In this document: in pieces, positions 22,239-31,416 of the stretch
How the letters are laid out: every line of letters starts with the position of its first letter
Numbering within the stretch: position 1 is the first letter of the stretch
Source: Aliirhizobium wenxiniae
GTDB lineage: Bacteria; Pseudomonadota; Alphaproteobacteria; Rhizobiales; Rhizobiaceae
Direction of reading: 5' to 3'
DNA: 64,000 nt
Assembly: GCF_019511445.1 (NCBI RefSeq)
Contig: NZ_JAEUAN010000023.1
Location: forward strand, 1 to 64,000
Made by a program: the position numbers and the translations under genes
Notes under the pieces: generated by a model
What the model saw: the letters and a program-made list of their open reading frames with translations, nothing else
Databases searched by the model: none
Told to the model about the DNA's origin: nothing

Positions 22239-25049
22239 TCAAGCCTTCTGCCAGGCGTATCGACGCTGGATCTCGCCAAAGCCGGTACGAACCATTTCCT
22301 CATTCTGGGCCGCAAGCGCCTGGCTTACACCCTGCTCGACAAGCTTGCGGACATGCTCGTCGCCATTTGCGCCGATCACGTTGACATTCAGCGGGATCGG
22401 ACCATTCCGGCCGGAACCGGATCGGTTGCCATTCGCCGCAAGCATGCTTTCCGTTCTGTGGTTCGGCACGACCTGGCTACCGCGCGGAAGGTTGACGATC
22501 TCTCGACCGCGCTCACCGACCATGGCGAGACCACCCGGCGCGAATTCCGTGCCATCGGCAAACAGGCCGGTCAGGCCGGTATACTTCGACAGGTTCGGGC
22601 CGAAGAGATTGCCGATCCAGCTGAAGAGACCGCCGCCGCCGCCACCAGAAGCAGCGGCCGGCGCAGCAGGAAAGAAGCTGGTCGACAGGCTCTGACCGAT
22701 CTTTCCGAGACCACCACCCAGCGTATCGAGACCTTTCGTTGCCGAGCCTGCGGCTTCCGCAAGCTTGCTAACAGCCTCACTGGCTGCGCCAGCGCCGCCC
22801 GTTCCGATACCCTGCCAGTTGCCAATTCCGGCTTTGCCAGCGCCATACCAAGCACCCCATCCGTTGCGTGCAGCATGATCAAGCGCGAAGTCTGTGGCGG
22901 CCGGCCCATTAGCAGCAAGAGCCGGATCAAGGCCGGTCTTTGCCATAAACTCATTGCCGAGACCGCCGCCCTTATAGAGCTGGAACGGGCCATAGGACTG
23001 CTCGCGCACGCCGTTCTTGTAATAGTTCGACTGCAGGTTCCAGCTGTTGAGGCCACCTTCCGACTGCGCGACCCGAAGTGCAACATTCGGATCGATGCCG
23101 CGCTTGATCGCACCATCTCGGATGTAAGCCGCGATGTCGGTCGTCGGGACACTGGCAAGCCCGGAGAATCCGCCAGCCACATTATCGTTGGCAACGGAGA
23201 GACCGCCGCCAGCACCGACGATCTGCCCGAGCGTCGTGTTCGCGCCTGTGAAGCCGATACCTTTATTCAGTAGACCGGCACTCGGCTGCCCCATGATCGC
23301 ATTGACAATCGCGGTGGATGCGTACTGCGCAAACTTATCCCAAGCCTGCGAGGCGGCATTCATCATCGAATTGCTCAGCCCCTCGATCAAGGCCTTACCG
23401 AGATCGCCACTGTTATCGCGCAGCGACGTGCCGAAATCCGTGAAGAAGCCCTTGAACACGCCGCCAACTTCGGCGCGTCGTTTTTCTTCCAGCAGGATAT
23501 CTCGCGACCAGTACGGCGTGCTGGTCGTAAAATTCGGCAGATCGGATTCGCGCTCGAAATAGTTCGGGCGCTGATTAGGGATAGGGACATTGACCATACG
23601 ACCATCGGAATTAAGGATGGTCGGCGCGGCCGGCGTTCCCGGCAGCCCTTCAAGCTCGATTTTGGGACGCCACTGGATGACCGGCCCGTTCAGCGGCAGA
23701 TCGGGGTCAGATGATCCCTGCATTGGGCCATCCGTGTTGCCGATCAGACCAGCGCCGCGCCATGTGCGAGGATCGTTCAGCGCCTTGTTCATCGCCATGC
23801 CGACCCGGCCGGCCTCGTCGCGGGCATCGACCATCGCACCGATTGCGTTGCGGATCTTGTTTGCAATGGCCTCAAACCCATTGCCAAATGCGGCAACGTC
23901 GGGAGATCCCAACTTCATGGCATTGTTCAAAGCCGTCTGGGCCGCATTAAGATCGCTCGATGTCGCCGTACCTTCCGCCAGCTTCTGGACCAGTGTCTGG
24001 AATTTCGAGGTCAGATCCTCAACGACAGCAATGTTGTCGGGATTGCCGCTGAGCGTCAGAATCATCCGCTCGTATTCGTCGGTAACCGTCGCGATTGCCT
24101 TTTGGGCATCGTCGAATTGCGCCTTGGCGACCGCCTGACCAGCCGCACCAGCGTCTCGCAGTTGCTGGACACGCTCCAATTCATCGGCATAGGCCTTGAG
24201 AGCAGGCGTCGCATCGCCCCACTGTTTGGCAACTCGAGTAATCAGCTCATTCTGCTTTTGCAGTTCCTCGCTGATTTTCTCGCCGCCGCCCCATGACGAA
24301 ACATACTGGATCAGCGCGGCAGCACCTGCCGTGAGGCCGATCGTCACCAAGGATACCGGACTGACCAACGAGCCGAACGCTGCCGCAAGCCCCATAACCG
24401 GCCGTTCCATCGATCCGACGACGGACGCGAGCTGCGTACCCTGCTGAAGACCGATCATCAGCGGACTCATGCCCATTGCAGCCGTAACGGCGATATCCTG
24501 GAACTGATATGCCGCATTCGCAGCATTGAAGTTCTGCCCGCCTTCGGTCGCGGTACCTGTCATGCCACCGAGCAAGCCGCCCTGCCGGTTCGTGTTGGCA
24601 GGAGCAATATTGCGCTGGGCCGTGAGCTTGGCGTTGGCCTGCTCGATCGCGTGAGCAAGATCAATCTGGCCGCGCTGCGCAATGCGTGAGGCATCCGCCA
24701 TCAGCCCGTATTTCCGGTAGATGCCATCCAGAATGACCGTCGCTTCGGACATCTGGATCTTTCCAAGCTCAACGCCGCGCGTCAGCTGATTGATGGCTTG
24801 GTTGAACCTTTGAGAGGAGGCGTACCCATCGACATACTGACGCGACAGCCTGGACAGGATATCCCCCGCCTGACTAATCTTCGTCGAGTTCTCGGCGACA
24901 GTTCGACCAGTTTCACCGAGGGCCGCATTGGCCTGACGGCCAGATACAGCCATTTGCCGGTCGGCAGCCACCTTCTGCTGTGCCGCAGACGTATACTGCG
25001 ACGCATCCATATCGGCGGTAACCCGCAATGTGCGAAGTTCGGTTGCCAC
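22239..25049 (-). CDS. Tape measure protein with lysozyme-like (SLT) segment
   Basis: This 936-residue protein is the longest in the window and sets tail length. The N-terminal half is helical and glutamine/alanine-rich (YTSAAQQKVAADRQMAVSGR), with hydrophobic segments near 190-250. Around residues 640-740, GAIKRGIDPNVALRVAQSEG and EQSYGPFQLYKGGGLGNEF resemble a transglycosylase/lysozyme domain, with the glutamate in AQSEGG a likely catalytic acid. Such domains help the ejected tape measure cross peptidoglycan. The C terminus is glycine-rich and then holds EFAPGGLAMVGERGREIVNL. Confidence 0.88.
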   Translation of the reverse strand: MATELRTLRVTADMDASQYTSAAQQKVAADRQMAVSGRQANAALGETGRTVAENSTKISQAGDILSRLSRQYVDGYASSQRFNQAINQLTRGVELGKIQMSEATVILDGIYRKYGLMADASRIAQRGQIDLAHAIEQANAKLTAQRNIAPANTNRQGGLLGGMTGTATEGGQNFNAANAAYQFQDIAVTAAMGMSPLMIGLQQGTQLASVVGSMERPVMGLAAAFGSLVSPVSLVTIGLTAGAAALIQYVSSWGGGEKISEELQKQNELITRVAKQWGDATPALKAYADELERVQQLRDAGAAGQAVAKAQFDDAQKAIATVTDEYERMILTLSGNPDNIAVVEDLTSKFQTLVQKLAEGTATSSDLNAAQTALNNAMKLGSPDVAAFGNGFEAIANKIRNAIGAMVDARDEAGRVGMAMNKALNDPRTWRGAGLIGNTDGPMQGSSDPDLPLNGPVIQWRPKIELEGLPGTPAAPTILNSDGRMVNVPIPNQRPNYFERESDLPNFTTSTPYWSRDILLEEKRRAEVGGVFKGFFTDFGTSLRDNSGDLGKALIEGLSNSMMNAASQAWDKFAQYASTAIVNAIMGQPSAGLLNKGIGFTGANTTLGQIVGAGGGLSVANDNVAGGFSGLASVPTTDIAAYIRDGAIKRGIDPNVALRVAQSEGGLNSWNLQSNYYKNGVREQSYGPFQLYKGGGLGNEFMAKTGLDPALAANGPAATDFALDHAARNGWGAWYGAGKAGIGNWQGIGTGGAGAASEAVSKLAEAAGSATKGLDTLGGGLGKIGQSLSTSFFPAAPAAASGGGGGGLFSWIGNLFGPNLSKYTGLTGLFADGTEFAPGGLAMVGERGREIVNLPRGSQVVPNHRTESMLAANGNRSGSGRNGPIPLNVNVIGANGDEHVRKLVEQGVSQALAAQNEEMVRTGFGEIQRRYAWQKA

Positions 25050-25067
25050 GGCAAATCCTGTCGAAAT

Positions 25068-25855
25068 TCAGCGCCTGGCGTCTTCGTTCGCTCTACGCTG
25101 CCGGTCGGCTTCATCCTGCTCGCGACGCCATGAGAGCCATTCGCCGTCGAGCGCGTTCATGAAGATCTGGAAATCGGTGAACTCGTTCAGCGATAACTCA
25201 TGATCGCGCGCCCACTGGCTGAGCGCGGAATAGTAGATCGGCCCTTCGCCACCCATGGCGCCGTAGAACCGGTCATATTGAAGGGCGTCGAATGCCCGGA
25301 AATACAGATCGTGCCACCGTTGCGGCTCGAAGTCGTCACCGGGCCGGATCTGGGGACGGAGCCATTCGTTGTCAGGATCCTCTGCGTAAAGCTCCCACAA
25401 CCATTCGAGCATTTCGGCCGAAAGTTTCGGCCCTGTCAGGCGCGCTCGAAACGCCCGCCTTAGTTTTTTACTTCGTCCTCGACGAACTCGATATCGGTCG
25501 CCGACATCGTTCCGGCGCAATATTCAACCGCGGCAATCACGTTGCGATATTCCGGGTCTGACATGATCTCGGAGGCGACTTCCGGTGAATAATCCACATC
25601 GAGGCCGCGCCAGCCATGCAGGATGTGGCGAGCATAGAGCTTACCCATCTCAACCGTCAGGATGCGCGGAGGGATCGCGCCACCCTTGTACTGCTTGCCA
25701 AGCCGCCGATAGAGAAGGTCGCGAGCGGTCGTGAATGATGGAAGATGGAGAGATGAGACGTTGAACTCGACACCCGGCCAATCCGGGAAGGGAACCCAAT
25801 CGCCCTTTTCCTCGCGCGCCAGGTCTGCTTTGAGGGACAACAGTTTTACGGTCAT
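25068..25855 (-). CDS. Tail assembly chaperone GT-type frameshift product
   Basis: A minus-one slip at 25463-25469 joins the 131 residues of the G-like frame to 131 more in the next frame (LRRAFRARLTGPKLSAEMLE to the stop at 25068), giving about 262 residues. The T part has no good start of its own and is open from well upstream of the slip site. It ends 18 bp before the tape measure start. As in lambda, a G:GT ratio set by slipping would coat the tape measure and recruit tail tube protein. The mechanism is inferred from the slip site and the gene order. Confidence 0.75.
25460..25855 (-). CDS. Tail assembly chaperone G-like (unshifted product)
   Basis: This 131-residue acidic protein (TVKLLSLKADLAREEKGDWV at the start) ends VEDEVKN at a TAA that directly follows the slippery sequence. 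Position between tail tube and tape measure, size and the frameshift define it as the G-type chaperone. It is the major product of the pair. Its start overlaps the stop of the 64-residue gene upstream. Confidence 0.8.
   Translation of the reverse strand: MTVKLLSLKADLAREEKGDWVPFPDWPGVEFNVSSLHLPSFTTARDLLYRRLGKQYKGGAIPPRILTVEMGKLYARHILHGWRGLDVDYSPEVASEIMSDPEYRNVIAAVEYCAGTMSATDIEFVEDEVKN
25463..25469 (-). other. Programmed -1 ribosomal frameshift site A AAA AAC
   Basis: Read on the minus strand, the codons are GTA AAA AAC TAA. The heptamer A AAA AAC is a textbook X XXY YYZ slippery sequence in the correct phase, immediately before the G stop codon. After the slip the frame continues CTA AGG CGG into the T part. 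Confidence 0.85.
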
Positions 25856-26046
25856 GTCGACGAGCTTTCTTTCCCGATCTTGGCGGCAGACGCGGCCAGA
25901 CCTTTTTGCTTGATGAGAGCGATGTAGGTGGCGGGGAGCGGCGAGCTGCGCACCCCGGCCTTGAAGTGGACCGGCGTCTTTCCGTCAGGATAGCCGGTGA
26001 AAGACACCGCCGGCACGAAGGTCGATACGGCGGCCTTGCGCGTCAT
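25852..26046 (-). CDS. Small tail protein
   Basis: This 64-residue protein is basic at the start (TRKAAVSTFVPAVSFTGYPD) and overlaps its neighbours at both ends by four bases. That argues strongly for real translation in the tail operon. No family is recognised; a role in tail assembly is inferred from position. Confidence 0.65.
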   Translation of the reverse strand: MTRKAAVSTFVPAVSFTGYPDGKTPVHFKAGVRSSPLPATYIALIKQKGLAASAAKIGKESSST

Positions 26047-26975
26047 GCGACGGCTCGGGTGATCGTTATGGAGCCGGCAGCCGTTGCATCGAAATAGGCC
26101 TGATACGGAACTTCCATCATCACCGCCTGGCCGTTGCCACCAACGACCGGGCCACCGTCGAGAAGTTTCGTTCGGGCCAGCGCCACGGTGTATTTCTCGT
26201 TGGCAGCATTGCCGATGGTGAAGGAAACGCCGACATCGTCGTGATCGAGGACCGCCTGGTAGGCGTCCAGGTTCTCGAAATATGTCGTCAGCGAACCGGT
26301 CACCTCGAAACGGCCAAGGCCATGCGAGTAGGGTTCATAGGCACCGACGACATCGTTCTGATAGATGTTGTTGGCGATCCGCATCGTCATCGCCTGAATC
26401 TTCGGACCGTTGGTCAATCCGCTGAAAGCGAGGTTGGCAACATTCAGACCGGCATTCATGACCGGCGTCGTGGTCGGATCGGCATAAGTCGCGCCGGCAA
26501 TGATCGCCGCGGTCGGATCCGGGCTACCGAGACCCATGATACCCCAGTTCGCCTGAACGGACTGGCGAGCCCGCAGCGTCAGGTCGAGCGTATTGAAGCG
26601 GCAACCACGATAGCGGATGAAGCTCTGTGCTACGCCCTGATTGAACGTCAGCTCCAGCGAGGCGGTCTTATGCTCGATGCCATTGACCAGGACATCGTCA
26701 TCCCAGGTCGAGCATAGAAGACGCTCTAACCATTTGTCGAAGGTGCCGTAGGAAAGCAGGGTGTTGATCGAACCCTGAACGGAGCGACCGACATCGACGA
26801 TCGAGCCGACATTGCGGTCAGCACGGATTTCGTTGGGGATGTCGGTTTGCTTGGAAATACGAACGTCGGACGAGACGTAGCGCATGATCTGAAAAGATGG
26901 GTTCGCGGGAATCTGCCCGATGATGGCTTCCGGCACATCAGCAAGGCGCACCTGACTTCCGTCGGCGACAGTCAT
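26043..26975 (-). CDS. Major tail tube protein
   Basis: This 310-residue beta-rich protein begins TVADGSQVRLADVPEAIIGQ. It includes SLTTYFENLDAYQAVLDHDD, a pattern of siphovirus tail tube proteins. It lies between the tail terminator and the tail chaperones, exactly where the major tail protein belongs. It polymerises into the tube around the tape measure. Confidence 0.82.
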   Translation of the reverse strand: MTVADGSQVRLADVPEAIIGQIPANPSFQIMRYVSSDVRISKQTDIPNEIRADRNVGSIVDVGRSVQGSINTLLSYGTFDKWLERLLCSTWDDDVLVNGIEHKTASLELTFNQGVAQSFIRYRGCRFNTLDLTLRARQSVQANWGIMGLGSPDPTAAIIAGATYADPTTTPVMNAGLNVANLAFSGLTNGPKIQAMTMRIANNIYQNDVVGAYEPYSHGLGRFEVTGSLTTYFENLDAYQAVLDHDDVGVSFTIGNAANEKYTVALARTKLLDGGPVVGGNGQAVMMEVPYQAYFDATAAGSITITRAVA

Positions 26976-27001
26976 GGTAGTCTCCTAAAGTTGGGTAACG
27001 A

Positions 27002-27415
27002 TCAGACGGTGTAGTCGCGCCGCGACCAATGAATGGACGCCGTCAACGCCCAATAGTTTGGAAAGTCCCGGCCCGGATCACCCACGCCGATCGACATTTC
27101 CGGCATGTCGAGACCAGCCACATCGCGCTCGCGAAACAGCGCCAGAAGATTGCCGGCAATCTCGCGAGCATCACGACTACCCGTACCGTCCGGCGTCATC
27201 ACGTGCAGGTAGGTGACACCCTCTTCCTGCCAGAGGTTGGCACCAGGAGCACCCACCGTCCGCTGATCGTAAGTGTCGCCGAAGATCTCGACGTAGACGA
27301 ACGGGGCAGGATCGTCGGCGACATTGTACGGATCATTCTCGAAAACGATATCGGTCTGCGCCCATGAAGAGGTCAGCCGTTCATGGAAGGCGTCGAAGGT
27401 TGCCAGACTGGCCAT
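27002..27415 (-). CDS. Tail terminator-like protein (DUF4128-like)
   Basis: This 137-residue protein (ASLATFDAFHERLTSSWAQT at the start; FVYVEIFGDTYDQRTVGAPG in the middle) fits the small alpha/beta tail terminators that cap the finished tube and join it to the head. It is directly upstream of the tail tube gene. Confidence 0.7.
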   Translation of the reverse strand: MASLATFDAFHERLTSSWAQTDIVFENDPYNVADDPAPFVYVEIFGDTYDQRTVGAPGANLWQEEGVTYLHVMTPDGTGSRDAREIAGNLLALFRERDVAGLDMPEMSIGVGDPGRDFPNYWALTASIHWSRRDYTV

Positions 27416-27417
27416 GC

Positions 27418-28131
27418 CTAAACCTGCGTGATGACGATTGATGGATAGGTGATTGGCTGACCCGCTTCGCGATCCTTACGTCTTTCGAGCGTCAGCCGAC
27501 CGGCTCTGTGAGCACTCGAACGAGAGCTTTTCTTTGCGGCAGTGACGCGCTGATGTCCCTTCAATATGTACGGGATCTGCGGGTGTACGCCTGACCGGAT
27601 ATCCAGCCATTTCGTCTCGAAGCTGAAGGCCGCAGCATTGCGTCCAGAGTTTCCGAAGCGACGCGCCAGGCTGCGCTTCGTGCCGTCGAAGATCGAGAAC
27701 CGCGGAACACTCAACACGCCACCTTCCGCCTTTCGAATGTAAGGCTGAAAATTGGTGATGATCACCTCGTCATCCGGTCCGATCTCGTCGAAGTCGGTGA
27801 CAATGCGCTGGTTGGCAAGAACGATAAACGACTGCCGAAAACGGCCGGATTTTACCGGAGAGCGCCGCGCAAGCTCCAAAAGCGCGAAGGTCAGTATCGG
27901 CTCCCACAGCGAGAACTCATAGACAATCGGCCCCGGCAGCTGAACGCTATCCTCGGATGCGCCTCGCCGCCCGTTGACATACCGATCATAACGAGCGCTT
28001 GCGCGGCCCGACTGAACAACCTCGGCGACGCTTTGCCGAGCGTAGACCGCGAGAGCGTGACGGATTTCATCCGGCTCAAGTCCCGCCGTGGCAATCCTGA
28101 TCTCCTGCTCGAACGCGTCAAGACCAGCCAT
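27418..28131 (-). CDS. Head-tail connector/minor head protein, HK97 gp10-like
   Basis: This 237-residue protein has RRSPVKSGRFRQSFIVLANQ and EVIITNFQPYIRKAEGG, the pattern of HK97-gp10-type proteins, though it is longer than usual. The C-terminal end is basic. It overlaps the previous connector by one base and lies two bases before the tail terminator. Confidence 0.68.
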   Translation of the reverse strand: MAGLDAFEQEIRIATAGLEPDEIRHALAVYARQSVAEVVQSGRASARYDRYVNGRRGASEDSVQLPGPIVYEFSLWEPILTFALLELARRSPVKSGRFRQSFIVLANQRIVTDFDEIGPDDEVIITNFQPYIRKAEGGVLSVPRFSIFDGTKRSLARRFGNSGRNAAAFSFETKWLDIRSGVHPQIPYILKGHQRVTAAKKSSRSSAHRAGRLTLERRKDREAGQPITYPSIVITQV

Positions 28132-28472
28132 TATCCGGCAACCACGACATCACAGCGAACCAGCACACCGGCGAGGGTGATCGGCTTGACGACCTCGACA
28201 TTGCGGGTCTTGCCGTCGATCACGACCTTATCGTCCTTCCTGACTGGCCAAAGCGCCCCGGCGTCCTCTGGATCGAAAGCAACATTGGAGAATGTGCTGT
28301 CGATCCGACCAACAATCTCCTCAGCCTTCACTGCCCGCACAAAAGCGCGAACCGGAAGATCATCTGATGGCCGTGGATTGCCGGAGGTGGCAGTGTAGCG
28401 ACGCAAGATGATATCCTGACCATGCGCAGCGAGTTGCGTCTTCAGCATCACTTTTGCTTCAGCCGGCGTCAT
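28131..28472 (-). CDS. Head-tail joining (stopper-type) protein
   Basis: This 113-residue beta-rich protein starts TPAEAKVMLKTQLAAHGQDI. Its LWPVRKDDKVVIDGKTRNVE segment is typical of small barrel stopper proteins in head-tail connectors. It overlaps the adaptor gene by four bases (ATGA). Confidence 0.68.
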   Translation of the reverse strand: MTPAEAKVMLKTQLAAHGQDIILRRYTATSGNPRPSDDLPVRAFVRAVKAEEIVGRIDSTFSNVAFDPEDAGALWPVRKDDKVVIDGKTRNVEVVKPITLAGVLVRCDVVVAG

Positions 28473-29089
28473 ACGTATCTCCGCAGTCCCGACAGCAACC
28501 GCTCGGAAGCTTTCCGGATTACAGCGCCCGCCTGGTCGGAAACGGTGTATTCGCGGCGACCGATGCCATCGACCTCGTCCGCACGAATGAAGAGGTTCTG
28601 AGCACCGAGAGACTGGATATGCTGGACGGACAGGATGATGGCCTGCTTTACCTGCGCCGGCACTGGACCCGTCCCGCCATCCTTGACGGCCACGCCATTA
28701 TATCCGGCCCGATAACGGAGCCGGATCGGATCCGGCTGTTTCGCCAGAGCGGGGAAACGCCACTTTCGGCTGAGCCAGACAGATTCGCTGTCGTTGGACC
28801 AATCGGCAGTATCGAGGGTTTGTTCGACACCGTCGACATCGAGGTAGGTGAGACCAGTTACCTCGATGAGAGGCGGGAACGGCAGAGGCAGAAAGTCGTA
28901 AGTCCAGCAGGGAAGCGAGAGTTCGAGCGTTTGCGGCCCGAGAGCCCTGCCAAGCCAGCCGTCCGGGCCATCGATTTCCGCCGTCACCGCCGCAATCATC
29001 CCGGCGACTGACTCGTCATCGGGATCAGCCCTGGCAATGTCAGCCGGCGTAACGATCGGTTGTGGTGGTTCGATAACCCGGACTGGCAT
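28469..29089 (-). CDS. Head-tail connector (gp6-like adaptor)
   Basis: This 206-residue protein has helices typical of gp6-like adaptors: DDESVAGMIAAVTAEIDGPD near the start and PVPAQVKQAIILSVQHIQSL near residue 145. FPPLIEVTGLTYLDVDG lies between. It forms the ring under the portal. Confidence 0.75.
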   Translation of the reverse strand: MPVRVIEPPQPIVTPADIARADPDDESVAGMIAAVTAEIDGPDGWLGRALGPQTLELSLPCWTYDFLPLPFPPLIEVTGLTYLDVDGVEQTLDTADWSNDSESVWLSRKWRFPALAKQPDPIRLRYRAGYNGVAVKDGGTGPVPAQVKQAIILSVQHIQSLGAQNLFIRADEVDGIGRREYTVSDQAGAVIRKASERLLSGLRRYV

Positions 29090-29093
29090 GGCT

Positions 29094-29504
29094 TCACTTC
29101 GTCAGTTCGGCGAGAGCGTTCGAAGCGGCCTCAACCTTTTCGGCGGCGACATCGACTGCCTTCTGGGCCTTGGACTTATCCGCATCGGACTTCGCCCTTG
29201 CCAGAGACGCCTGCGCCTCCTCCAAAGCCCTGTCGGCCTTATCCTTGTCGGCGCGCGCCTTGATCAGCAACTTGGCTGCCGCAGCTTCGTTGTCGCGCTT
29301 CTCTTTTTCGGCAGCTGCCTTGTCTTCGTCGGCAATGTCGGCCTTTTCGGCCAGCTCGCGGGCAGCCTCAGACAGGCAACCAGCCGCAATCAGCCGACCG
29401 ACCTGATCGGCTGTCGGGACGGGGTCGAACACATCACCACGCTGGAAGCGATTGCCGTTTCGCGCATCGACGCATTCGGCAAGCACAGTCAGAGCCTTTG
29501 TCAT
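29094..29504 (-). CDS. Small coiled-coil head-region protein
   Basis: This 136-residue protein has a compact N terminus (TKALTVLAECVDARNGNRFQ) and then about 85 residues of alanine/lysine/glutamate-rich coiled coil. AGGAG lies 8 bp before the ATG at 29504, which is why that start is chosen over the GTG nine bases upstream. The N-terminal part resembles short proteins found beside capsid genes; the exact role is unknown. Confidence 0.65.
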   Translation of the reverse strand: MTKALTVLAECVDARNGNRFQRGDVFDPVPTADQVGRLIAAGCLSEAARELAEKADIADEDKAAAEKEKRDNEAAAAKLLIKARADKDKADRALEEAQASLARAKSDADKSKAQKAVDVAAEKVEAASNALAELTK

Positions 29505-29540
29505 GATTTTCACTCCTGATGAGGGATAGAAACCGGCCCG

Positions 29541-29951
29541 TTACGCGACGGGCGCGTAGCGGGAACCGGAAAGGATGGCGACAGCGGCGATCAGAGCCGC
29601 GCCGGCATTGTTGGCCGGTGTGATCGTCAGCCGGACATAGCGCTTGGGACCGACATAGCCGATCTTGCGCGTCTGATCGTCACTGTCGAACTTGAAGCCC
29701 GCGGCGGCTTCCGTGCCGGTCAGCTGGCTATCGGGGACAGCCGCAGCATCGGAAAGATTGGCCTGGTCACCGTGTTCGATAAGAACCGTGAAGGTCGCAT
29801 CGGCATCCGCAATCGAACCGATCGCAATGCCGAACATGGCCTTGTCGAAACCGGCAAGGTCAACGATCTGCGACACGACGGCGGTATTGTCGGCGATGGA
29901 AACCGGGCTGATTGCCCGCTTGATGGAGATATGATTGGCAAGGTCGCGCAT
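29541..29951 (-). CDS. Probable head decoration or fibre-like small protein
   Basis: This 136-residue beta-rich protein begins MRDLANHISIKRAISPVSIA and contains VGPKRYVRLTITPANNAGAA. It lies 75 bp after the capsid gene stop, where decoration proteins occur. The in-frame start 60 bases upstream would add a basic leader without homology, so the inner ATG is preferred. Confidence 0.62.
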   Translation of the reverse strand: MRDLANHISIKRAISPVSIADNTAVVSQIVDLAGFDKAMFGIAIGSIADADATFTVLIEHGDQANLSDAAAVPDSQLTGTEAAAGFKFDSDDQTRKIGYVGPKRYVRLTITPANNAGAALIAAVAILSGSRYAPVA

Positions 29952-30026
29952 GGCGATGTCCTTTCTCGCGATACAGGGGAAAGCGACCCGATGCCTGACC
30001 GGGCCGCGCAATCGTCATCCGGCCAA

Positions 30027-31319
30027 TCAGGCGGGAACGTCGAGACCGACGAAGGGCGAAACTTCGTAGCCGTTTTCTTCCTTGATCGGGGCCTTCATCC
30101 AAGGAGCGCCGTCGACGTTCCAAAAGATCTTGATAACCGTCTTGTTCTGAGTGAACTTGACGTGCTCGGAGGCCGCAACGAACGGGCCGGAGCCATCCTT
30201 GATCAGGTAGTAAGACCAGTCGGCAAGCATGATGTCGCCCTTGGAGCCAAGGCCCGGAGAGCGGTTATTCCAGCGCACCGGGTAACCGAGCAAGGTACCG
30301 GCAAAGCCGTCACGCGCGTCCGGCTTCCAGATGTAATGCCCTTCCGGGTCGGTGATCTGGGCCAGCGGCACGATTGCCGACTGCGGCATGGACCAGACCG
30401 GAACGCCACCGCGCATCAGCAGAACGGCGACCATCTTGAGAAGGTCGACGTAAGTGACCGAGTTGGCAGTCGCACGGTTGATGTACTTCATCGCCGGCGA
30501 GTTGATGGCGCCGAGAGGCTGCGTAACGCCGTTACCGCGAAGGAAGGCGTAGTCTTCAGCAGCCGAAACGCCGGAGCGCATCTGACCTTCCAGGAAGGCC
30601 GCCGAGGAACGCCAGTTGCGCAGAAGCTTGTCGGTTACGGTTACGAAACCGGCGATTTCATGCGGCGTCAGCGTGATGGCCGACAGATCAGCATCCGTTT
30701 CGGGCTTTTCGCCACCTTCCTCAATCCACGAGAACGTCATGCCGCCGAACATGTTGCCCGGATTAGCTCCGCCCTGCTCAATCGCAGGCATGGTGACACC
30801 AGCATCCGGCGGATCGCCCGCTTCAAGAACCGTGGCGCGAGGACGGACAAGCGCATCCTGCGGACGGACACTGAGCAAGGTATTGCGCAGCTGTGTCGGC
30901 ACCATGAAGCCGCCGGACGTATCATTGTCCATGCGCATTTCGGCCTGCATGCCATTGTCGTCGGTCGCATGTCCAACGCCTTCGACGTAGTTGAGGCGCT
31001 GATCGCCGGGACGAAAACGGACGGCATGGAGGAATTCGCCCATGCTTTCGAACTCGCGGGAGGCCTCAGGGCCACCAGCACGCTCGATGCCGGCGCGGCG
31101 CGAGGCAGCCGGGATGACCACGTTGAGCGCGGCTTCTGCCGTTTCCTGACCTTCAAGACGGCCGATGCGAGTGTCGAGACCTTCCTTTTCGGCCTGCAGA
31201 GCATCATAAGCTGCCTGCTCTTCGGCGGAAAAATCACGATCTTCGGTTTCGGCGGCGGTAATCATGCCGCGCATCTCCGCGACAAGCTTGGCGCGCTTTT
31301 CACGCAACTGCTTCAGCAT
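30027..31319 (-). CDS. Major capsid protein, HK97 family
   Basis: This is a 430-residue capsid protein. The first 100 residues are a coiled-coil scaffold region (LKQLREKRAKLVAEMRGMIT) that would be cleaved on maturation. The HK97 fold follows, with AEDYAFLRGNGVTQPLGAIN, the typical P/A-domain segment, and SVTYVDLLKMVAVLLMRGGV. Length and order after portal and protease are standard. Confidence 0.92.
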   Translation of the reverse strand: MLKQLREKRAKLVAEMRGMITAAETEDRDFSAEEQAAYDALQAEKEGLDTRIGRLEGQETAEAALNVVIPAASRRAGIERAGGPEASREFESMGEFLHAVRFRPGDQRLNYVEGVGHATDDNGMQAEMRMDNDTSGGFMVPTQLRNTLLSVRPQDALVRPRATVLEAGDPPDAGVTMPAIEQGGANPGNMFGGMTFSWIEEGGEKPETDADLSAITLTPHEIAGFVTVTDKLLRNWRSSAAFLEGQMRSGVSAAEDYAFLRGNGVTQPLGAINSPAMKYINRATANSVTYVDLLKMVAVLLMRGGVPVWSMPQSAIVPLAQITDPEGHYIWKPDARDGFAGTLLGYPVRWNNRSPGLGSKGDIMLADWSYYLIKDGSGPFVAASEHVKFTQNKTVIKIFWNVDGAPWMKAPIKEENGYEVSPFVGLDVPA

Positions 31320-31416
31320 GTGGGTTCTCCTGTTGATGAGGTTTCGGTCGGACAGGTCCAGGCATCGTCCGGCCGACCGCCGGAACGTGGAAACTTTCCA
31401 AAGAGGAGCGTTAGGA

